Source: Flavobacterium sp. K5-23
Lineage (GTDB): Bacteria; Bacteroidota; Bacteroidia; Flavobacteriales; Flavobacteriaceae
DNA: 64,000 bases
Direction of reading: 5' to 3'
NCBI RefSeq assembly: GCF_023278045.1
Contig: NZ_CP056783.1
Location: 620,001-684,000 of the forward strand
A model generated the notes under the pieces. That model saw nothing but the letters and a program-made list of their open reading frames with translations. It did not search any database and was not told where the DNA came from. Made by a program: the position numbers and the translations under genes. Shown here piece by piece: positions 37,177-46,896 of the stretch (position 1 is the first letter of the stretch; each line of letters starts with the position of its first letter).

Positions 37177-38610
37177 TTATTCTTTAATTAAAGAAACTTC
37201 AACTCTTCTGTTGTTAGCTTTTCCTTTTGCAGTTTTGTTAGTGTCAATTGGTTTAGTTTCACCATATCCTGTAGAGTTTAATCTATCAGGTTTAATACCA
37301 TTTTCAATTAAGTTATTTGTAACCGCAGCAGCTCTGTTTTCAGATAAAGTTTGGTTTAATTCATTACTTCCATCACTATCAGTATGTCCTTCAATCATGA
37401 ATTTTGAAGTAGGATATTCTTTTAAGATTTCTTTAATTGCTACTAAAACCGGCAAAGTTTCAGGCTTAAATGTTGATTTTCCTGAATCAAACAATACAGT
37501 TCTACCATATGCATTTAATTTATCAATAGCTTCTTTAGTAACTTCAGGACAACCTTTATTTGCTACAGTTCCTTTTACAGTAGGACATTTGTCATCTTTA
37601 TCAACAACACCATCTCCGTCAGTATCTGGCCAAGGACAACCTGCGTTTTCTTTTGGACCTGCAACAGTAGGACATTTGTCATCTTTATCAGCAATTCCAT
37701 CTTTATCAGCATCCGGACAACCTTTTAAAGCTTTTAAACCAGCAACTTCTGGACAAGCGTCATCTTTATCAGCAACACCATCTCCATCAGTATCAGGACA
37801 TCCGTTAAAAGCAGCTAAACCAGCAACTTCTGGACATTCGTCACTTGCATCAACGATTCCATCTCCATCAGTATCAGGACATCCGTTGAATTGTTTTAAA
37901 CCAGCAACTTCTGGACAAGCATCATCTTTGTCATATATTCCATCTCCGTCAGTATCTTTTCCTCCAAATTTGAAGATAATACCCGCAGAATGTTGGAAGT
38001 GAGATGGTGCGTCAGGTGCTCCTGAAACATCTTCTCTATCTCCAAATGATTTCTTGTATGCAGTGTTTAGAGATAAACCAACAGTTTCAGTAAACCATAA
38101 AGTTAAACCTGCACCTGGATTTAAAGTTCCAAAACTACTATCTCCGAAGAAAGTATAACCTCCACCAACAGATAACGAAGGATCAATAACTTTAGATTTG
38201 ATCAAGTTCATAAAGCTATAACTTACTCTACCGTCAATTCCGTAGTACATTAAATCTCCAGGATTGTTTACTACATAACCACGTGAATCATGTCCTACAG
38301 CTGTTGGAGCAAATCTCACATATTTATCAATTTTGTTTACAGAACCAGAAACTCCAAAAGAGAAGTTGTCTCCAACATATTTAGATACACTAAGATAAGA
38401 TACAGAAGGAAGAATGTTCCAATTCTCTTTAACAGCAAAAGGTTGAGAAAAATGACGGTCTAACCACCCATTCCCACCACCAGCACTTGTTTTTGTATCT
38501 ACGGCATTCGCTCCAAAAGAGATAGCCCATGGGTTGTTACTGTCTTGTGCGTGAGTACTTAAACCCATCACCATCATTACAGCAACTAAAAGTTTGTTAA
38601 GATGTTTCAT
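37177..38610 (-). CDS. OmpA-family outer membrane protein with TSP type-3 repeats
   Basis: The 477 residues comprise a signal peptide ([22 protein letters not shown]), an eight-strand-type beta-barrel (about 25-210), five or so calcium-binding thrombospondin type-3 units (DTDGDGI.D..D.CPEVAG, about 216-345), and a C-terminal OmpA peptidoglycan-binding domain ([20 protein letters not shown]). It should tie the outer membrane to the cell wall and is likely abundant. The repeats are very alike at DNA level, so copy number could change by recombination. Confidence 0.95.
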   Translation of the reverse strand: MKHLNKLLVAVMMVMGLSTHAQDSNNPWAISFGANAVDTKTSAGGGNGWLDRHFSQPFAVKENWNILPSVSYLSVSKYVGDNFSFGVSGSVNKIDKYVRFAPTAVGHDSRGYVVNNPGDLMYYGIDGRVSYSFMNLIKSKVIDPSLSVGGGYTFFGDSSFGTLNPGAGLTLWFTETVGLSLNTAYKKSFGDREDVSGAPDAPSHFQHSAGIIFKFGGKDTDGDGIYDKDDACPEVAGLKQFNGCPDTDGDGIVDASDECPEVAGLAAFNGCPDTDGDGVADKDDACPEVAGLKALKGCPDADKDGIADKDDKCPTVAGPKENAGCPWPDTDGDGVVDKDDKCPTVKGTVANKGCPEVTKEAIDKLNAYGRTVLFDSGKSTFKPETLPVLVAIKEILKEYPTSKFMIEGHTDSDGSNELNQTLSENRAAAVTNNLIENGIKPDRLNSTGYGETKPIDTNKTAKGKANNRRVEVSLIKE

Positions 38611-38722
38611 ACTTAATTTATTTAATTACAATTTAGTTAATTATAAACAAAAGTAACGCGTAATTTTTTAACTACAAAATCTATTGTTAAAAAAAACTTA
38701 TAAAAAACACAAAAAGTGAGAA

Positions 38723-39916
38723 TTATATAACGTTTAATGCCTTTCCTACCTCAATAAATGCATTTACAGCCTTATCTAAATGTGCTTTAGTATGTGCCGC
38801 TGACAATTGGACCCTTATTCTAGCCTTGTCTTTTGGGACAACCGGGAAAAAGAAACCAATTACATAGATTCCTTTTTTTAACAATTCATCCGCCATCGTT
38901 TGAGATAATTTAGCATCATACAACATTACAGGCACAATTGCAGAATCCCCTTCGACAATATCGAAACCTGCTTTTATCATTCCTTCTTTAAAGTAATTTG
39001 TATTCCACTCTAATTTATCCCTTAGTGTTGTGTCTTTTTCTAAAAGCTCAAAAACTTTAATGGAAGCCCCAACAATGGCAGGCGCTAATGAATTTGAAAA
39101 TAAATACGGTCTAGAACGTTGACGTAACAATTCTATGATTTCTTTTTTAGCCGTAGTATAACCTCCCATAGCACCCCCTAGAGCTTTTCCAAGAGTTCCC
39201 GTGATGATATCTACTCTGCCCATTACTCCTTTTGCTTCTAGTGTACCTTTTCCCGTTGCACCAATAAATCCAGCAGCATGACATTCATCCACCATAACCA
39301 TTGCATCATATTTATCCGCTAAGTCACAAATTTTATCTAATGGAGCTACAACACCATCCATTGAGAAAACACCATCAGTAACAATGATTTTAAAACGACT
39401 TCCAGCCTCGTTTGCCTTAATTAGTTGTTTTTCCAAGTCTTCCATATTACTATTTTCATAACGGAAACGTGCTGCTTTACACAAACGCACTCCATCTATA
39501 ATAGAAGCATGGTTCAAACTATCAGAGATTATTGCGTCACCTTCACCAAATAAAGGTTCAAAAACACCACCGTTTGCATCAAAAGCAGCCGCATAAAGAA
39601 TCGTGTCTTCTGTTCCGTGAAATTCAGAAATCTTTCTTTCTAATGTTTTGTGAATATCCTGCGTCCCACAAATGAAACGCACAGATGACATTCCGAAACC
39701 ATGTGTGTCCATAGCATCTTTCGCTGCCTGTATCACTTCAGGATGAGATGATAATCCTAAATAATTATTGGCACAAAAATTCAAAACAGTTTCCCCAGTA
39801 GAAATTGTAATTTCGGCATCTTGCGGCGAAGTGATAATTCTTTCTTTTTTAAAAATTCCGTTATCTTCAATTGTTTTTATTTCGTTTTGAAGATGTTCTT
39901 TAATTTTTCCGTACAT
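38723..39916 (-). CDS. kbl: Glycine C-acetyltransferase (2-amino-3-ketobutyrate CoA ligase)
   Basis: This 397-residue PLP enzyme of the alpha-oxoamine synthase family converts 2-amino-3-ketobutyrate plus CoA to glycine and acetyl-CoA in threonine breakdown. Motifs are [34 protein letters not shown] and the PLP lysine in [15 protein letters not shown]. The partner threonine dehydrogenase is not in the window. Sphingolipid-type serine palmitoyltransferase is a related alternative, but the motifs favour Kbl. Confidence 0.92.
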   Translation of the reverse strand: MYGKIKEHLQNEIKTIEDNGIFKKERIITSPQDAEITISTGETVLNFCANNYLGLSSHPEVIQAAKDAMDTHGFGMSSVRFICGTQDIHKTLERKISEFHGTEDTILYAAAFDANGGVFEPLFGEGDAIISDSLNHASIIDGVRLCKAARFRYENSNMEDLEKQLIKANEAGSRFKIIVTDGVFSMDGVVAPLDKICDLADKYDAMVMVDECHAAGFIGATGKGTLEAKGVMGRVDIITGTLGKALGGAMGGYTTAKKEIIELLRQRSRPYLFSNSLAPAIVGASIKVFELLEKDTTLRDKLEWNTNYFKEGMIKAGFDIVEGDSAIVPVMLYDAKLSQTMADELLKKGIYVIGFFFPVVPKDKARIRVQLSAAHTKAHLDKAVNAFIEVGKALNVI

Positions 39917-39966
39917 TTTTTATCTTTTTATAAATTTATTTATTTTGCGAATAATTCATTTTTACA

Positions 39967-42900
39967 CTACAAATTTACTACATCGATTTGTTTTCCTATA
40001 TAAATCAATGTTTTTTTTATGACTTTATACCCCATTAACTCAATTGCATATTGATAATTTTCTAGTTGCTTTTGATATTTAGCATTATGAACACCTGTTT
40101 TATAATCTAATAAATACACTTCGCTATTCTTTGTCAACACCATTCGATCTGGCTTTATCGTACCACCCTCTTTTTGAATAATGGTTTGCTCATTCAACAC
40201 TATATTCCCCTTAGCAAAAAAGAATTCCAATTCCTTATGATTGACAATATCCTGAATCGTTTGAAAAACCAACTCTTTCTGACCATAATTTATCAATCCG
40301 TTTTCGATAGCTTTATCTACTGCCAATACTACGTCGTCTTTTGTTTTTACAAACGACAGTATTTCGTGTACCACATTCCCGTACTCGATTGATTCCTGTT
40401 GATGCGTTCCCCACATTAAAGCTTCCCGTTGGGCAATTTTTATGTTTTTTGGATCTAATGTTTCCCCTACTACTACAATCTTTTTTGAAGTGTCAATATG
40501 TTTAGAATTTGAAGATAGTTTTTTAGAATTTCCAAATTCGTATTCCAACTTATTTTCTTCGAAGTCTCCGTAATTCATTAAATAATTAATAAAGAAAGCC
40601 GACATATTATTAGTCTTCACTTCACCTTTACTTGTTAAATTCATATTCGAAATGACATACAACTGCTCTTCGGCACGGGTTAAAGCCACGTATAAAACAT
40701 TGATATTATCCAGCAATTCTTCTTGCTTTTTTTGATCGTAAACTAATTTTGCTTCTTCCCCAAAACCTTCCACAGCACTACTGTTGTCTATCAAAACTTT
40801 AGGAAGGCCAAAATCCATTTCGGCAGCGTCTAGCCACAGTTTGTCTTTTGGTTTCCGACTGTAATCTTCTTCAGCAAAAGGGATAATTACAACTGGAAAC
40901 TCCAATCCTTTTGATTTATGAATCGTCATAATACGCACCGCGTTATTCCCTTCCGGTGATGGAATACTGAATTTCTCCGCGTTCTTATCCCAAAAATTCA
41001 AGAAATCAGCTATTCCTGCTTGGTTCCTAACATCTCTCTCGAGAACTATGTCGAGAAAATACTGAACGTAGGCATTCCCCTCCCCAGCCCTCCCCGAAGG
41101 GGAGGGTGACTGAGTGGTTACTTTGTCTCTAGAAGAATTAGCCGAACCAAATAATTCATCATTATTTGGTTCTAACATCTGTGCTTGAACCTTAACAACT
41201 TCCGATAAAAAAAGATCTCGCTCCTTTAATTCTTGCCTTATTGTGTCTAAAACTTTGGAAATACTACCTATTACTTCTTCGTTTCGAAAACGAATAACTT
41301 TATAACCTAATTCATTTAAAACATTTGTTCTTTCTTGATCAAATAAAATTTGTTCCTCCGTAAAATGATAATCTCCATCAACCTCGACAATCAGTCTTTT
41401 TGACAAACAAACAAAATCAACAATATAATTATCTATCAAATGTTGTTGCCTGAATTTACTATTTAAAGCTTGCGTTTTAAGTTCAGCCCATAATATTTTT
41501 TCAGCCACAGTAGGTTCTTCTCTATGTGCAATTGCTTTTTCTATTAAAAGATGAGAATAATTCCCACCAGTCATATACCCTTTTTTACCTAATCCAGAAT
41601 CACCATCAAAAACAGCTGTGTTTTTTACATTCAGTTTATCGACACTGTCTCCCCTTCCTTCGGAGGGGGCTGAGGGGAGGATAAATTTGGATATTATAAT
41701 TTCTACTGCTTCATACAATGATTTTTTACGGATGTTCTGGAATGACAAGGAAATATCGAAACTAGTTAGCCAATTTTCGAAATCGACTTCTTGTTTTTGC
41801 TCCATCCCTTTGGCTATGAAATCATGAACAGGCAATTGATCCTGAATATTCTCGGCGATATAATGCAGGAAATAGGCTTTTGCTTCTAAGTCGGCATTGT
41901 TTTTCAGGTATTTTAATAAGTGAATAATCAATCGCACTTCGGTTGCGTTTTGAATCATCAATGTTTCTGATGATAACAGCGGAATGTTTTGCTCTGTCAA
42001 ATAATTGGCAATGGCAATTCCCTGGTCGCGTTTACGCGTAAGAATCACAATGTCTTTGTATTCAAAACCTTCTCGAAATACTTTCTGGATTGTATTCAAA
42101 GTGGCTAAAACAAATAGTTCTGTTTTATCCAGCGCTTCTTCATCGTCTTCGGTTGTTTCTACTTTTGGAATAAAAGAAATATTAACATAACCACCGGTTT
42201 TGCTATTCGTTTTTTGATGGCTGTGATTTTCATACAAATCTTTATAATCAGGATGCTCAAATTCCCCCGAAACCAATTTAAAGAATTCATTATTAAAATC
42301 AATTACTTGTGAATAGCTTCGGTAATTTTTATCTAAATGTTCCAGTTTTTTATCTGGATTATTAAACGGATTGTTGTCTTTACTTAATTCAATAAATTGC
42401 TCCGCCTTTCCACCACGCCAGCGATAAATAGATTGTTTGGGATCTCCCACAATCATCAAAGTTCCCTTTTCGCCAAAATCATCTTGACCCGAAAGCGCAT
42501 TGTCAATCAACGGAATCAGGTTTTGCCATTGCATCTCTGAAGTGTCCTGAAATTCATCAATAAAAAAATGGCGGTAACGCTCCCCTAATCGTTCATATAT
42601 AAAAGGGGCAGGCTGGTTTTGAATTTCGCGGTGAATAATTGCGTTAAATTCGGTTATGGAAAGCACGTTTTGCTCTTCTTGAATTTTGGCCAATTCATTA
42701 CTCACTGTATTCAATAAAGAAAGCGGTGTTATGTTTTTAAGAAAGGCTTTGTAGAAATCTCTTTTTTCGAAATTTTTATAGATCGTTACCAGGTTTTGGA
42801 TTAACTCCGGAATCAGGTTTTCTATTAAAGCGCGGTCTTTGGCTGTTTTATTGATGGCAATATCATCAAATTCGTGAAAGGTCTTGTTTTTTGGGTTGAA

Positions 42901-43710
42901 TTTCCCGTCTCGGATACTGATTAAATGATTTGGAAAAGTTCCTCTTGAGAATGATTTTAAATCAATTCCGTTATTATCTATTAAAGTCATTAAGCCTTCA
43001 GCTAACGAGCTATTTTCTTTATCTAAAACTTTACAGGTTTCTACTAGTTTCTTTTTTATTTCAACGAAATCGGAAATGGATTTATCGTGAAAATGGGTAA
43101 TTTCATTGCGGTGGTTTTCATTCAGTACTAGACGACCTGTGTCTAGAATTTCACGCGAAATATCCCAAGACTTATCGTCATCGGTTTTTTCCATAGTGAA
43201 ATCGATGAGCAACTTGGTCAAGGTTTCATCTTCTCCCGCTTGCGCAATGATGGCGTCTACGGCTTCGGTCAATAAATTCTCCGTGTCCAAAGTCACCTCG
43301 AAAGTCATGGGTAAATTTAAGTCGTGCGCAAAAGCACGAATCACTTTATGGGTGAATTTATCAATTGTCGAAATATCAAAAGCAGCATAATTATGAATAA
43401 TGTGCTTGATGATTTGCTGGGATTTAGTTTTTATTTGGATAATTGAAAGCTCCGTGTCAATCGCTAAATCCTGCATTAAATCCTGTGCTTTTTGGGAAGG
43501 TTCGTCTTTGGCAAATTCAGACAGACTTCCTACGATACGGCTTTTCATTTCGTGTACCGCTTTATTGGTAAACGTAATGGCGAGAATATTTCTATAGGCA
43601 TCGTTTTTATGGGCTACTAGAATAATTTTCAGGTATTCTTTGACAAGCGCATAGGTTTTACCAGATCCTGCTGAAGCGTCATATATGGAGAAAGAAGGTC
43701 TTTGCATCAA
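39967..43710 (-). CDS. AddA/RecB-like UvrD helicase-nuclease carrying an in-frame endonuclease insertion
   Basis: The 1247-residue superfamily-1 helicase has Walker A (DASAGSGKTYALVKEYLK, about 11-28), Walker B DEFQDTSEMQW, QSIYRWRGG, TIHKSKGLEFPVVIIP, VALTRAEEQLYV, and a C-terminal nuclease motif VYLLDYKTG. It probably partners the AddB-like protein at 34350-37112. Residues about 677-878 are foreign: a DUF559 endonuclease lies between host segments EIIISKF and NAYVQYFLDI. Without it the protein would be about 1045 residues, usual for the family. The frame is kept on both sides, so a full-length helicase with a large loop insertion is expected. Confidence 0.92.
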   Translation of the reverse strand: MMQRPSFSIYDASAGSGKTYALVKEYLKIILVAHKNDAYRNILAITFTNKAVHEMKSRIVGSLSEFAKDEPSQKAQDLMQDLAIDTELSIIQIKTKSQQIIKHIIHNYAAFDISTIDKFTHKVIRAFAHDLNLPMTFEVTLDTENLLTEAVDAIIAQAGEDETLTKLLIDFTMEKTDDDKSWDISREILDTGRLVLNENHRNEITHFHDKSISDFVEIKKKLVETCKVLDKENSSLAEGLMTLIDNNGIDLKSFSRGTFPNHLISIRDGKFNPKNKTFHEFDDIAINKTAKDRALIENLIPELIQNLVTIYKNFEKRDFYKAFLKNITPLSLLNTVSNELAKIQEEQNVLSITEFNAIIHREIQNQPAPFIYERLGERYRHFFIDEFQDTSEMQWQNLIPLIDNALSGQDDFGEKGTLMIVGDPKQSIYRWRGGKAEQFIELSKDNNPFNNPDKKLEHLDKNYRSYSQVIDFNNEFFKLVSGEFEHPDYKDLYENHSHQKTNSKTGGYVNISFIPKVETTEDDEEALDKTELFVLATLNTIQKVFREGFEYKDIVILTRKRDQGIAIANYLTEQNIPLLSSETLMIQNATEVRLIIHLLKYLKNNADLEAKAYFLHYIAENIQDQLPVHDFIAKGMEQKQEVDFENWLTSFDISLSFQNIRKKSLYEAVEIIISKFILPSAPSEGRGDSVDKLNVKNTAVFDGDSGLGKKGYMTGGNYSHLLIEKAIAHREEPTVAEKILWAELKTQALNSKFRQQHLIDNYIVDFVCLSKRLIVEVDGDYHFTEEQILFDQERTNVLNELGYKVIRFRNEEVIGSISKVLDTIRQELKERDLFLSEVVKVQAQMLEPNNDELFGSANSSRDKVTTQSPSPSGRAGEGNAYVQYFLDIVLERDVRNQAGIADFLNFWDKNAEKFSIPSPEGNNAVRIMTIHKSKGLEFPVVIIPFAEEDYSRKPKDKLWLDAAEMDFGLPKVLIDNSSAVEGFGEEAKLVYDQKKQEELLDNINVLYVALTRAEEQLYVISNMNLTSKGEVKTNNMSAFFINYLMNYGDFEENKLEYEFGNSKKLSSNSKHIDTSKKIVVVGETLDPKNIKIAQREALMWGTHQQESIEYGNVVHEILSFVKTKDDVVLAVDKAIENGLINYGQKELVFQTIQDIVNHKELEFFFAKGNIVLNEQTIIQKEGGTIKPDRMVLTKNSEVYLLDYKTGVHNAKYQKQLENYQYAIELMGYKVIKKTLIYIGKQIDVVNL
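41077..41682 (-). mobile_element. DUF559 endonuclease element inserted in frame within the AddA-like gene
   Basis: The 606-bp segment (202 codons) is bounded by GC-rich, nearly exact inverted repeats of about 30 bp: 41077-41107 (CCTCCCCAGCCCTCCCC...) and 41649-41682. In the protein the ends read LPSAPSEGRG and SPSPSGRAGEG. The middle encodes a Vsr-like DUF559 domain: PTVAEKILWAELK, KFRQQHLIDNYIVDFVC, LIVEVDGDYHFTEEQ, DQERTNVLNELGYKVIRFRNEEV. The catalytic Asp in YIVDF and Glu/Asp in VEVDG are present, so the nuclease looks intact. Length is a multiple of three. No intein splice residues are at the ends. Confidence 0.88.
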
Positions 43711-43879
43711 GATTTTTGATTAATGATATTAGATTTCTGATTTAAACATAATTCTTTAATACCCTAAAATACCTAGCCCTGATGGAAACGGCATCCCACG
43801 CTTTTTTGCGTGGATATAGTGTACAGCAGGAAAAAGCTTCTAAAAAACAGCTTAAATATTAGGTTGCTTTTAAAAATTG

Positions 43880-43909
43880 TTTGTTTAATGTTTAAAAGTA
43901 GTATTTTTG
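43880..43909 (+). promoter_or_regulatory. Promoter of rbfA
   Basis: TTTG (43880-43883), 18 bases, then TATTTTTG (43902-43909). The ATG follows after only four bases, so the transcript may start at or next to the start codon. Confidence 0.7.
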
Positions 43910-43913
43910 CACC

Positions 43914-44306
43914 ATGGAAACAAATAGACAGAAAAAAATAGGTGGGGTTATCCAAAAAGATTTGGTGGACATCCTGCAAGGTGAAGTGAGAAAAAACGGA
44001 GTAGCTAATTTAATTATTTCGGTATCCAAGGTTACTGTAACTACAGATTTATCTGTGGCTACGGTTTATTTAAGCGTTTTCCCCCAAGACAAAGCAAAAG
44101 AAATTTTAGAGGCGGTTAAGTCAAATGCTAAAACAATAAAACACGATTTATCACAAAGAGTTCGTTTGCAATTGAGAAAAGTACCTAATTTGGTTTTCTT
44201 TATTGATGACTCTCTAGATTACATTGAAAAAATTGACAATGCTTTATCGAACAGAGATAATCCTATTGAAAACAGGGATCTTTTAGAGAAACGCAAGCTG
44301 ATATAA
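43914..44306 (+). CDS. rbfA: Ribosome-binding factor A
   Basis: RbfA helps mature the 30S subunit (16S rRNA 5' end) and is needed at low temperature. The 130 residues show the KH-like fold with METNRQKKIGGVIQKDLVDIL, VTVTTDLSVATVYLSVF and RVRLQLRKVPNLVFFIDDSLDY. It is followed after one base by the permease gene, so the two are probably co-translated. Confidence 0.95.
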   Translation: METNRQKKIGGVIQKDLVDILQGEVRKNGVANLIISVSKVTVTTDLSVATVYLSVFPQDKAKEILEAVKSNAKTIKHDLSQRVRLQLRKVPNLVFFIDDSLDYIEKIDNALSNRDNPIENRDLLEKRKLI

Positions 44307-44307
44307 T

Positions 44308-45507
44308 TTGAATTTTCCCCTTTACATAGCCAAACGTTACATCCTAAGTAACAGTAAAAACAATGCCATAAATATCATCAATCGCATTGCGAGTATGGGA
44401 ATCATTGTTGGCGCAATGGCTTTGTTTGTGGTGCTCTCCGTTTTTAGCGGACTGAAAGTTTTTAGTCTTTCGTTTACTAATGATATCGATCCAGATCTAA
44501 AAATAAGCAGCACTTTAGGGAAGTCATTTTTTATTACTCCAGAACAAGAGGCCGAAATCAAGAAAATCGACGGCCTTGCTTCGTATTCCAAAATTATTGA
44601 AGAGCGCGTCTTGTTTGTTTTTAATGACAAGCAAGAAGTTACTTATCTTAAAGGTGTCGACCAAAACTTCAATAAGGTCAACGACGTTAAAAAAACGCTA
44701 TATAACGGACAATGGTTTGAACCCAATACCTACCAAGTGGTTGTAGGTTATGGAATTGCACAGAAGTTCTCGATGGGTTTATTGGATTTTAATAATCAAC
44801 TGGAAGTTCTTGTACCAAGACCCGGAAAAGGCACTATCGAAAGCGCAGAACAAGCTTTTAACAAAAGTGATGTTTTCCCTATTGGAATTTACGCCATCAG
44901 TGAAGATCTGGACTCCAAATATGTTTTTGCTGATTTAGGTTTGGCCCAAGAATTACTGGAATACAAAACCAATCAGATTTCAGGAATTGAGATTAAAGAA
45001 AAAACCGGAGCTGATGAAAACGCCATAATCGACCAACTGAATACTATCTTCAAAAATAAAATTACCGTAAAAAACAGGGCGCAACTCAACGAATCATTGT
45101 ATAAAATGTTGAACACAGAGAATATTGCCGTGTATTTAATTTTTACTTTGGTGATTGTAGTGGCGCTTTTTAACTTAATCGGGGCTTTGATTATGATGAT
45201 ACTAGACAAAAAAGGAAACTTAAAAACACTTTTTAATCTAGGAACTGAAATCAAGGATTTAAGAAAGATCTTTTTGCTTCAAGGTACTTTATTGAGTGTT
45301 TTTGGAGGGATAATCGGCTTGACTTTGGGAATTATTATTGTGTTGCTACAGCAACATTTTCAGTTGGTTATGATCACCCCTACGCTGGCTTATCCGGTAG
45401 TTTTTTCTATCGAAAACGTATTGATTGTTATGGGAACGATTGTTACACTTGGATTTATTGCTTCATTGATTGCAAGTAGCCGAGTGAGCAAGAAGTTATT
45501 GGATTAA
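44308..45507 (+). CDS. ABC transporter permease of the LolC/LolE–FtsX type
   Basis: The 399 residues start with TTG one base after the rbfA stop (MNFPLYIAKRYILSNSKNNAINIINRIASMGIIVG). Layout is one N-terminal span (GAMALFVVLSVFSGL), a periplasmic domain (about 45-270) and three C-terminal spans (VYLIFTLVIVVALFNLIGALI, LLSVFGGIIGLTLGIIIVLL, IVTLGFIASLIASS). This is the form of lipoprotein-releasing permeases. The cognate ATPase is not adjacent. Confidence 0.88.
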   Translation: MNFPLYIAKRYILSNSKNNAINIINRIASMGIIVGAMALFVVLSVFSGLKVFSLSFTNDIDPDLKISSTLGKSFFITPEQEAEIKKIDGLASYSKIIEERVLFVFNDKQEVTYLKGVDQNFNKVNDVKKTLYNGQWFEPNTYQVVVGYGIAQKFSMGLLDFNNQLEVLVPRPGKGTIESAEQAFNKSDVFPIGIYAISEDLDSKYVFADLGLAQELLEYKTNQISGIEIKEKTGADENAIIDQLNTIFKNKITVKNRAQLNESLYKMLNTENIAVYLIFTLVIVVALFNLIGALIMMILDKKGNLKTLFNLGTEIKDLRKIFLLQGTLLSVFGGIIGLTLGIIIVLLQQHFQLVMITPTLAYPVVFSIENVLIVMGTIVTLGFIASLIASSRVSKKLLD

Positions 45508-45555
45508 ATATAAAAACATTTTATGAACCATTAAGAAATTAAGGTCCATTGAGAA

Positions 45556-45611
45556 TAAAAACAAGAATTCCACTAAATCACATAAGAGATTTAGTGGAAT
45601 TCTTGTTTTGA
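45556..45611. terminator. Long perfect hairpin, bidirectional terminator
   Basis: Arms of about 18-20 bp (CAAGAATTCCACTAAATC and its inverse) are perfectly complementary around an 8-base loop, with A and T runs outside. It separates the convergent permease and dusB genes. Confidence 0.85.
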
Positions 45612-45631
45612 GTTATTTTTATTTCTTTTGG

Positions 45632-46624
45632 TTAAACCACTTCATAACCAGCATAAGCCAGTTCGATCTCATTCAAAACCGCAAACAATTCCTCGGGGCG
45701 ATCTAAGGTTACCAGTTGCTGCTTGAACGGTTTAAAAGAATGGATTCCTTTGAAATAATTTGTGTAATGTGGTCTGGTTTCAACAATCCCTAATCGTTCT
45801 CCTTTCCATTCCATAGCCCAAGTCAAGTGATTTCGCACAGCTTCCACTCTGTCAGCAACAGTAGGTTTAGCCAAGTGCTCTCCTGTTTTGAAGTAATGCT
45901 TGATTTCGTTGAAAATCCAAGGATATCCAATAGCAGCACGACCAATCATAATTCCGTCGATACCGTATTCGTTTTTATATTGTAATGCTTTTTCTGGGCT
46001 GTCAATATCTCCGTTACCGAAAATAGGCATGGTGATACGAGGGTTGTTTTTCACCCTGGCGATGTGCGACCAGTCGGAATGGCCTTTGTACATTTGGGCG
46101 CGTGTTCTAGCGTGTATGCTCAAAGCGGCTACACCTACATCTTGCAAACGCTCAGCCACTTCGTCAATATTGATAGAATTTTCATCCCAACCCAATCTTG
46201 TTTTTACCGTTACAGGCAAATCAGTACTGTCAATTACCGCTTTTGTCAAACGGATCATCAAATCCACATCTTTCAATACTCCCGCACCAGCGCCTTTACA
46301 AACCACTTTCTTAACAGGACATCCAAAGTTAATATCAATGATATCAGGATTAACAGTGGAAACAATTTTAGAAGACAAAGCCATCGCTTCCTCATCTCCT
46401 CCAAAAATCTGGATTCCAACAGGGCGTTCATAATCGAAGATGTCTAACTTCATTCGGCTTTTGATGGCGTCCCGAATAAGTCCTTCTGAAGAAATAAATT
46501 CCGAGTACATCATATCAGCACCATGCATTTTACACAACCTACGGTAAGGAGGGTCGCTCACGTCCTCCATAGGAGCAAGTAGTAAAGGGAAATCTGGTAA
46601 TTCTATGTTGCCAATCTTGATCAT
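45632..46624 (-). CDS. dusB: tRNA-dihydrouridine synthase B
   Basis: This FMN-dependent enzyme reduces uridine in the tRNA D-loop. The 330 residues show LLAPMEDVSDPPYRRLC, DINFGCPVKKVVCKGAGAG with the catalytic Cys, LPVTVKTRLGWDE, ALSIHARTRAQMYKGHSDW and IFGNGDIDSPEKA...GIDGIMIGRAAIG. The -7 element TAATTTTG (46641-46648) gives a short leader of about 16 bases. Confidence 0.96.
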   Translation of the reverse strand: MIKIGNIELPDFPLLLAPMEDVSDPPYRRLCKMHGADMMYSEFISSEGLIRDAIKSRMKLDIFDYERPVGIQIFGGDEEAMALSSKIVSTVNPDIIDINFGCPVKKVVCKGAGAGVLKDVDLMIRLTKAVIDSTDLPVTVKTRLGWDENSINIDEVAERLQDVGVAALSIHARTRAQMYKGHSDWSHIARVKNNPRITMPIFGNGDIDSPEKALQYKNEYGIDGIMIGRAAIGYPWIFNEIKHYFKTGEHLAKPTVADRVEAVRNHLTWAMEWKGERLGIVETRPHYTNYFKGIHSFKPFKQQLVTLDRPEELFAVLNEIELAYAGYEVV

Positions 46625-46724
46625 CTGCTTAAATTTTTTGCAAAATTACAACATTTAAGCGAATGGTTGAAAGTAGAATTACAAAAGACTTATTAGTTAA
46701 GTGATTAGTTTGCTGTTTTGGGAC

Positions 46725-46754
46725 TTTGAAACTGTTGAATTTAGACTATCTTTG
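46725..46754 (+). promoter_or_regulatory. Promoter of lepA
   Basis: TTTG (46725-46728), 18 bases, TATCTTTG (46747-46754). The ATG is 142 bases further on, and the leader includes the dispersed repeat. Confidence 0.65.
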
Positions 46755-46781
46755 CAGATTAATTGTCGATGTTTGACGATT

Positions 46782-46872
46782 GCGCGTGAGGGGTAGCAGT
46801 GAAAATCCTTTTCCTTTTTTCTTTAAAAAGGAAAAGATTGTAACGAATAACCCGACCCTTGTGGTCACGCCC
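46782..46872 (+). repeat. Dispersed flavobacterial repeat, copy 3 (in the lepA leader)
   Basis: GCGTGAGGGGTAGCAGTG, AAAATCCTTTTCC, GGAAAAGATTGTAACG and CCCGACCCTTGTGGTCACGCC match the copies at 18981 and 32238. The middle forms a stem TCCTTTTCCTTTTT / AAAAAGGAAAAGA. No other feature is seen in 46625-46896 besides the promoters. Confidence 0.75.
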
Positions 46873-46896
46873 AAAAAAAATTGATACCAAAACAAA

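Noticed and set aside
37079..38002. A 307-residue plus-strand protein rich in Ser/Pro repeats
   Set aside because: It is the reverse frame of the AddB start, terminator and OmpA/TSP3 repeats; its periodicity comes from the Asp-rich repeats on the other strand.
41077..41682. Intein in the helicase
   Set aside because: No Cys/Ser at the first position, no His-Asn at the end, and no Cys/Ser/Thr after it; the ends are translated inverted repeats, so protein splicing is not expected.
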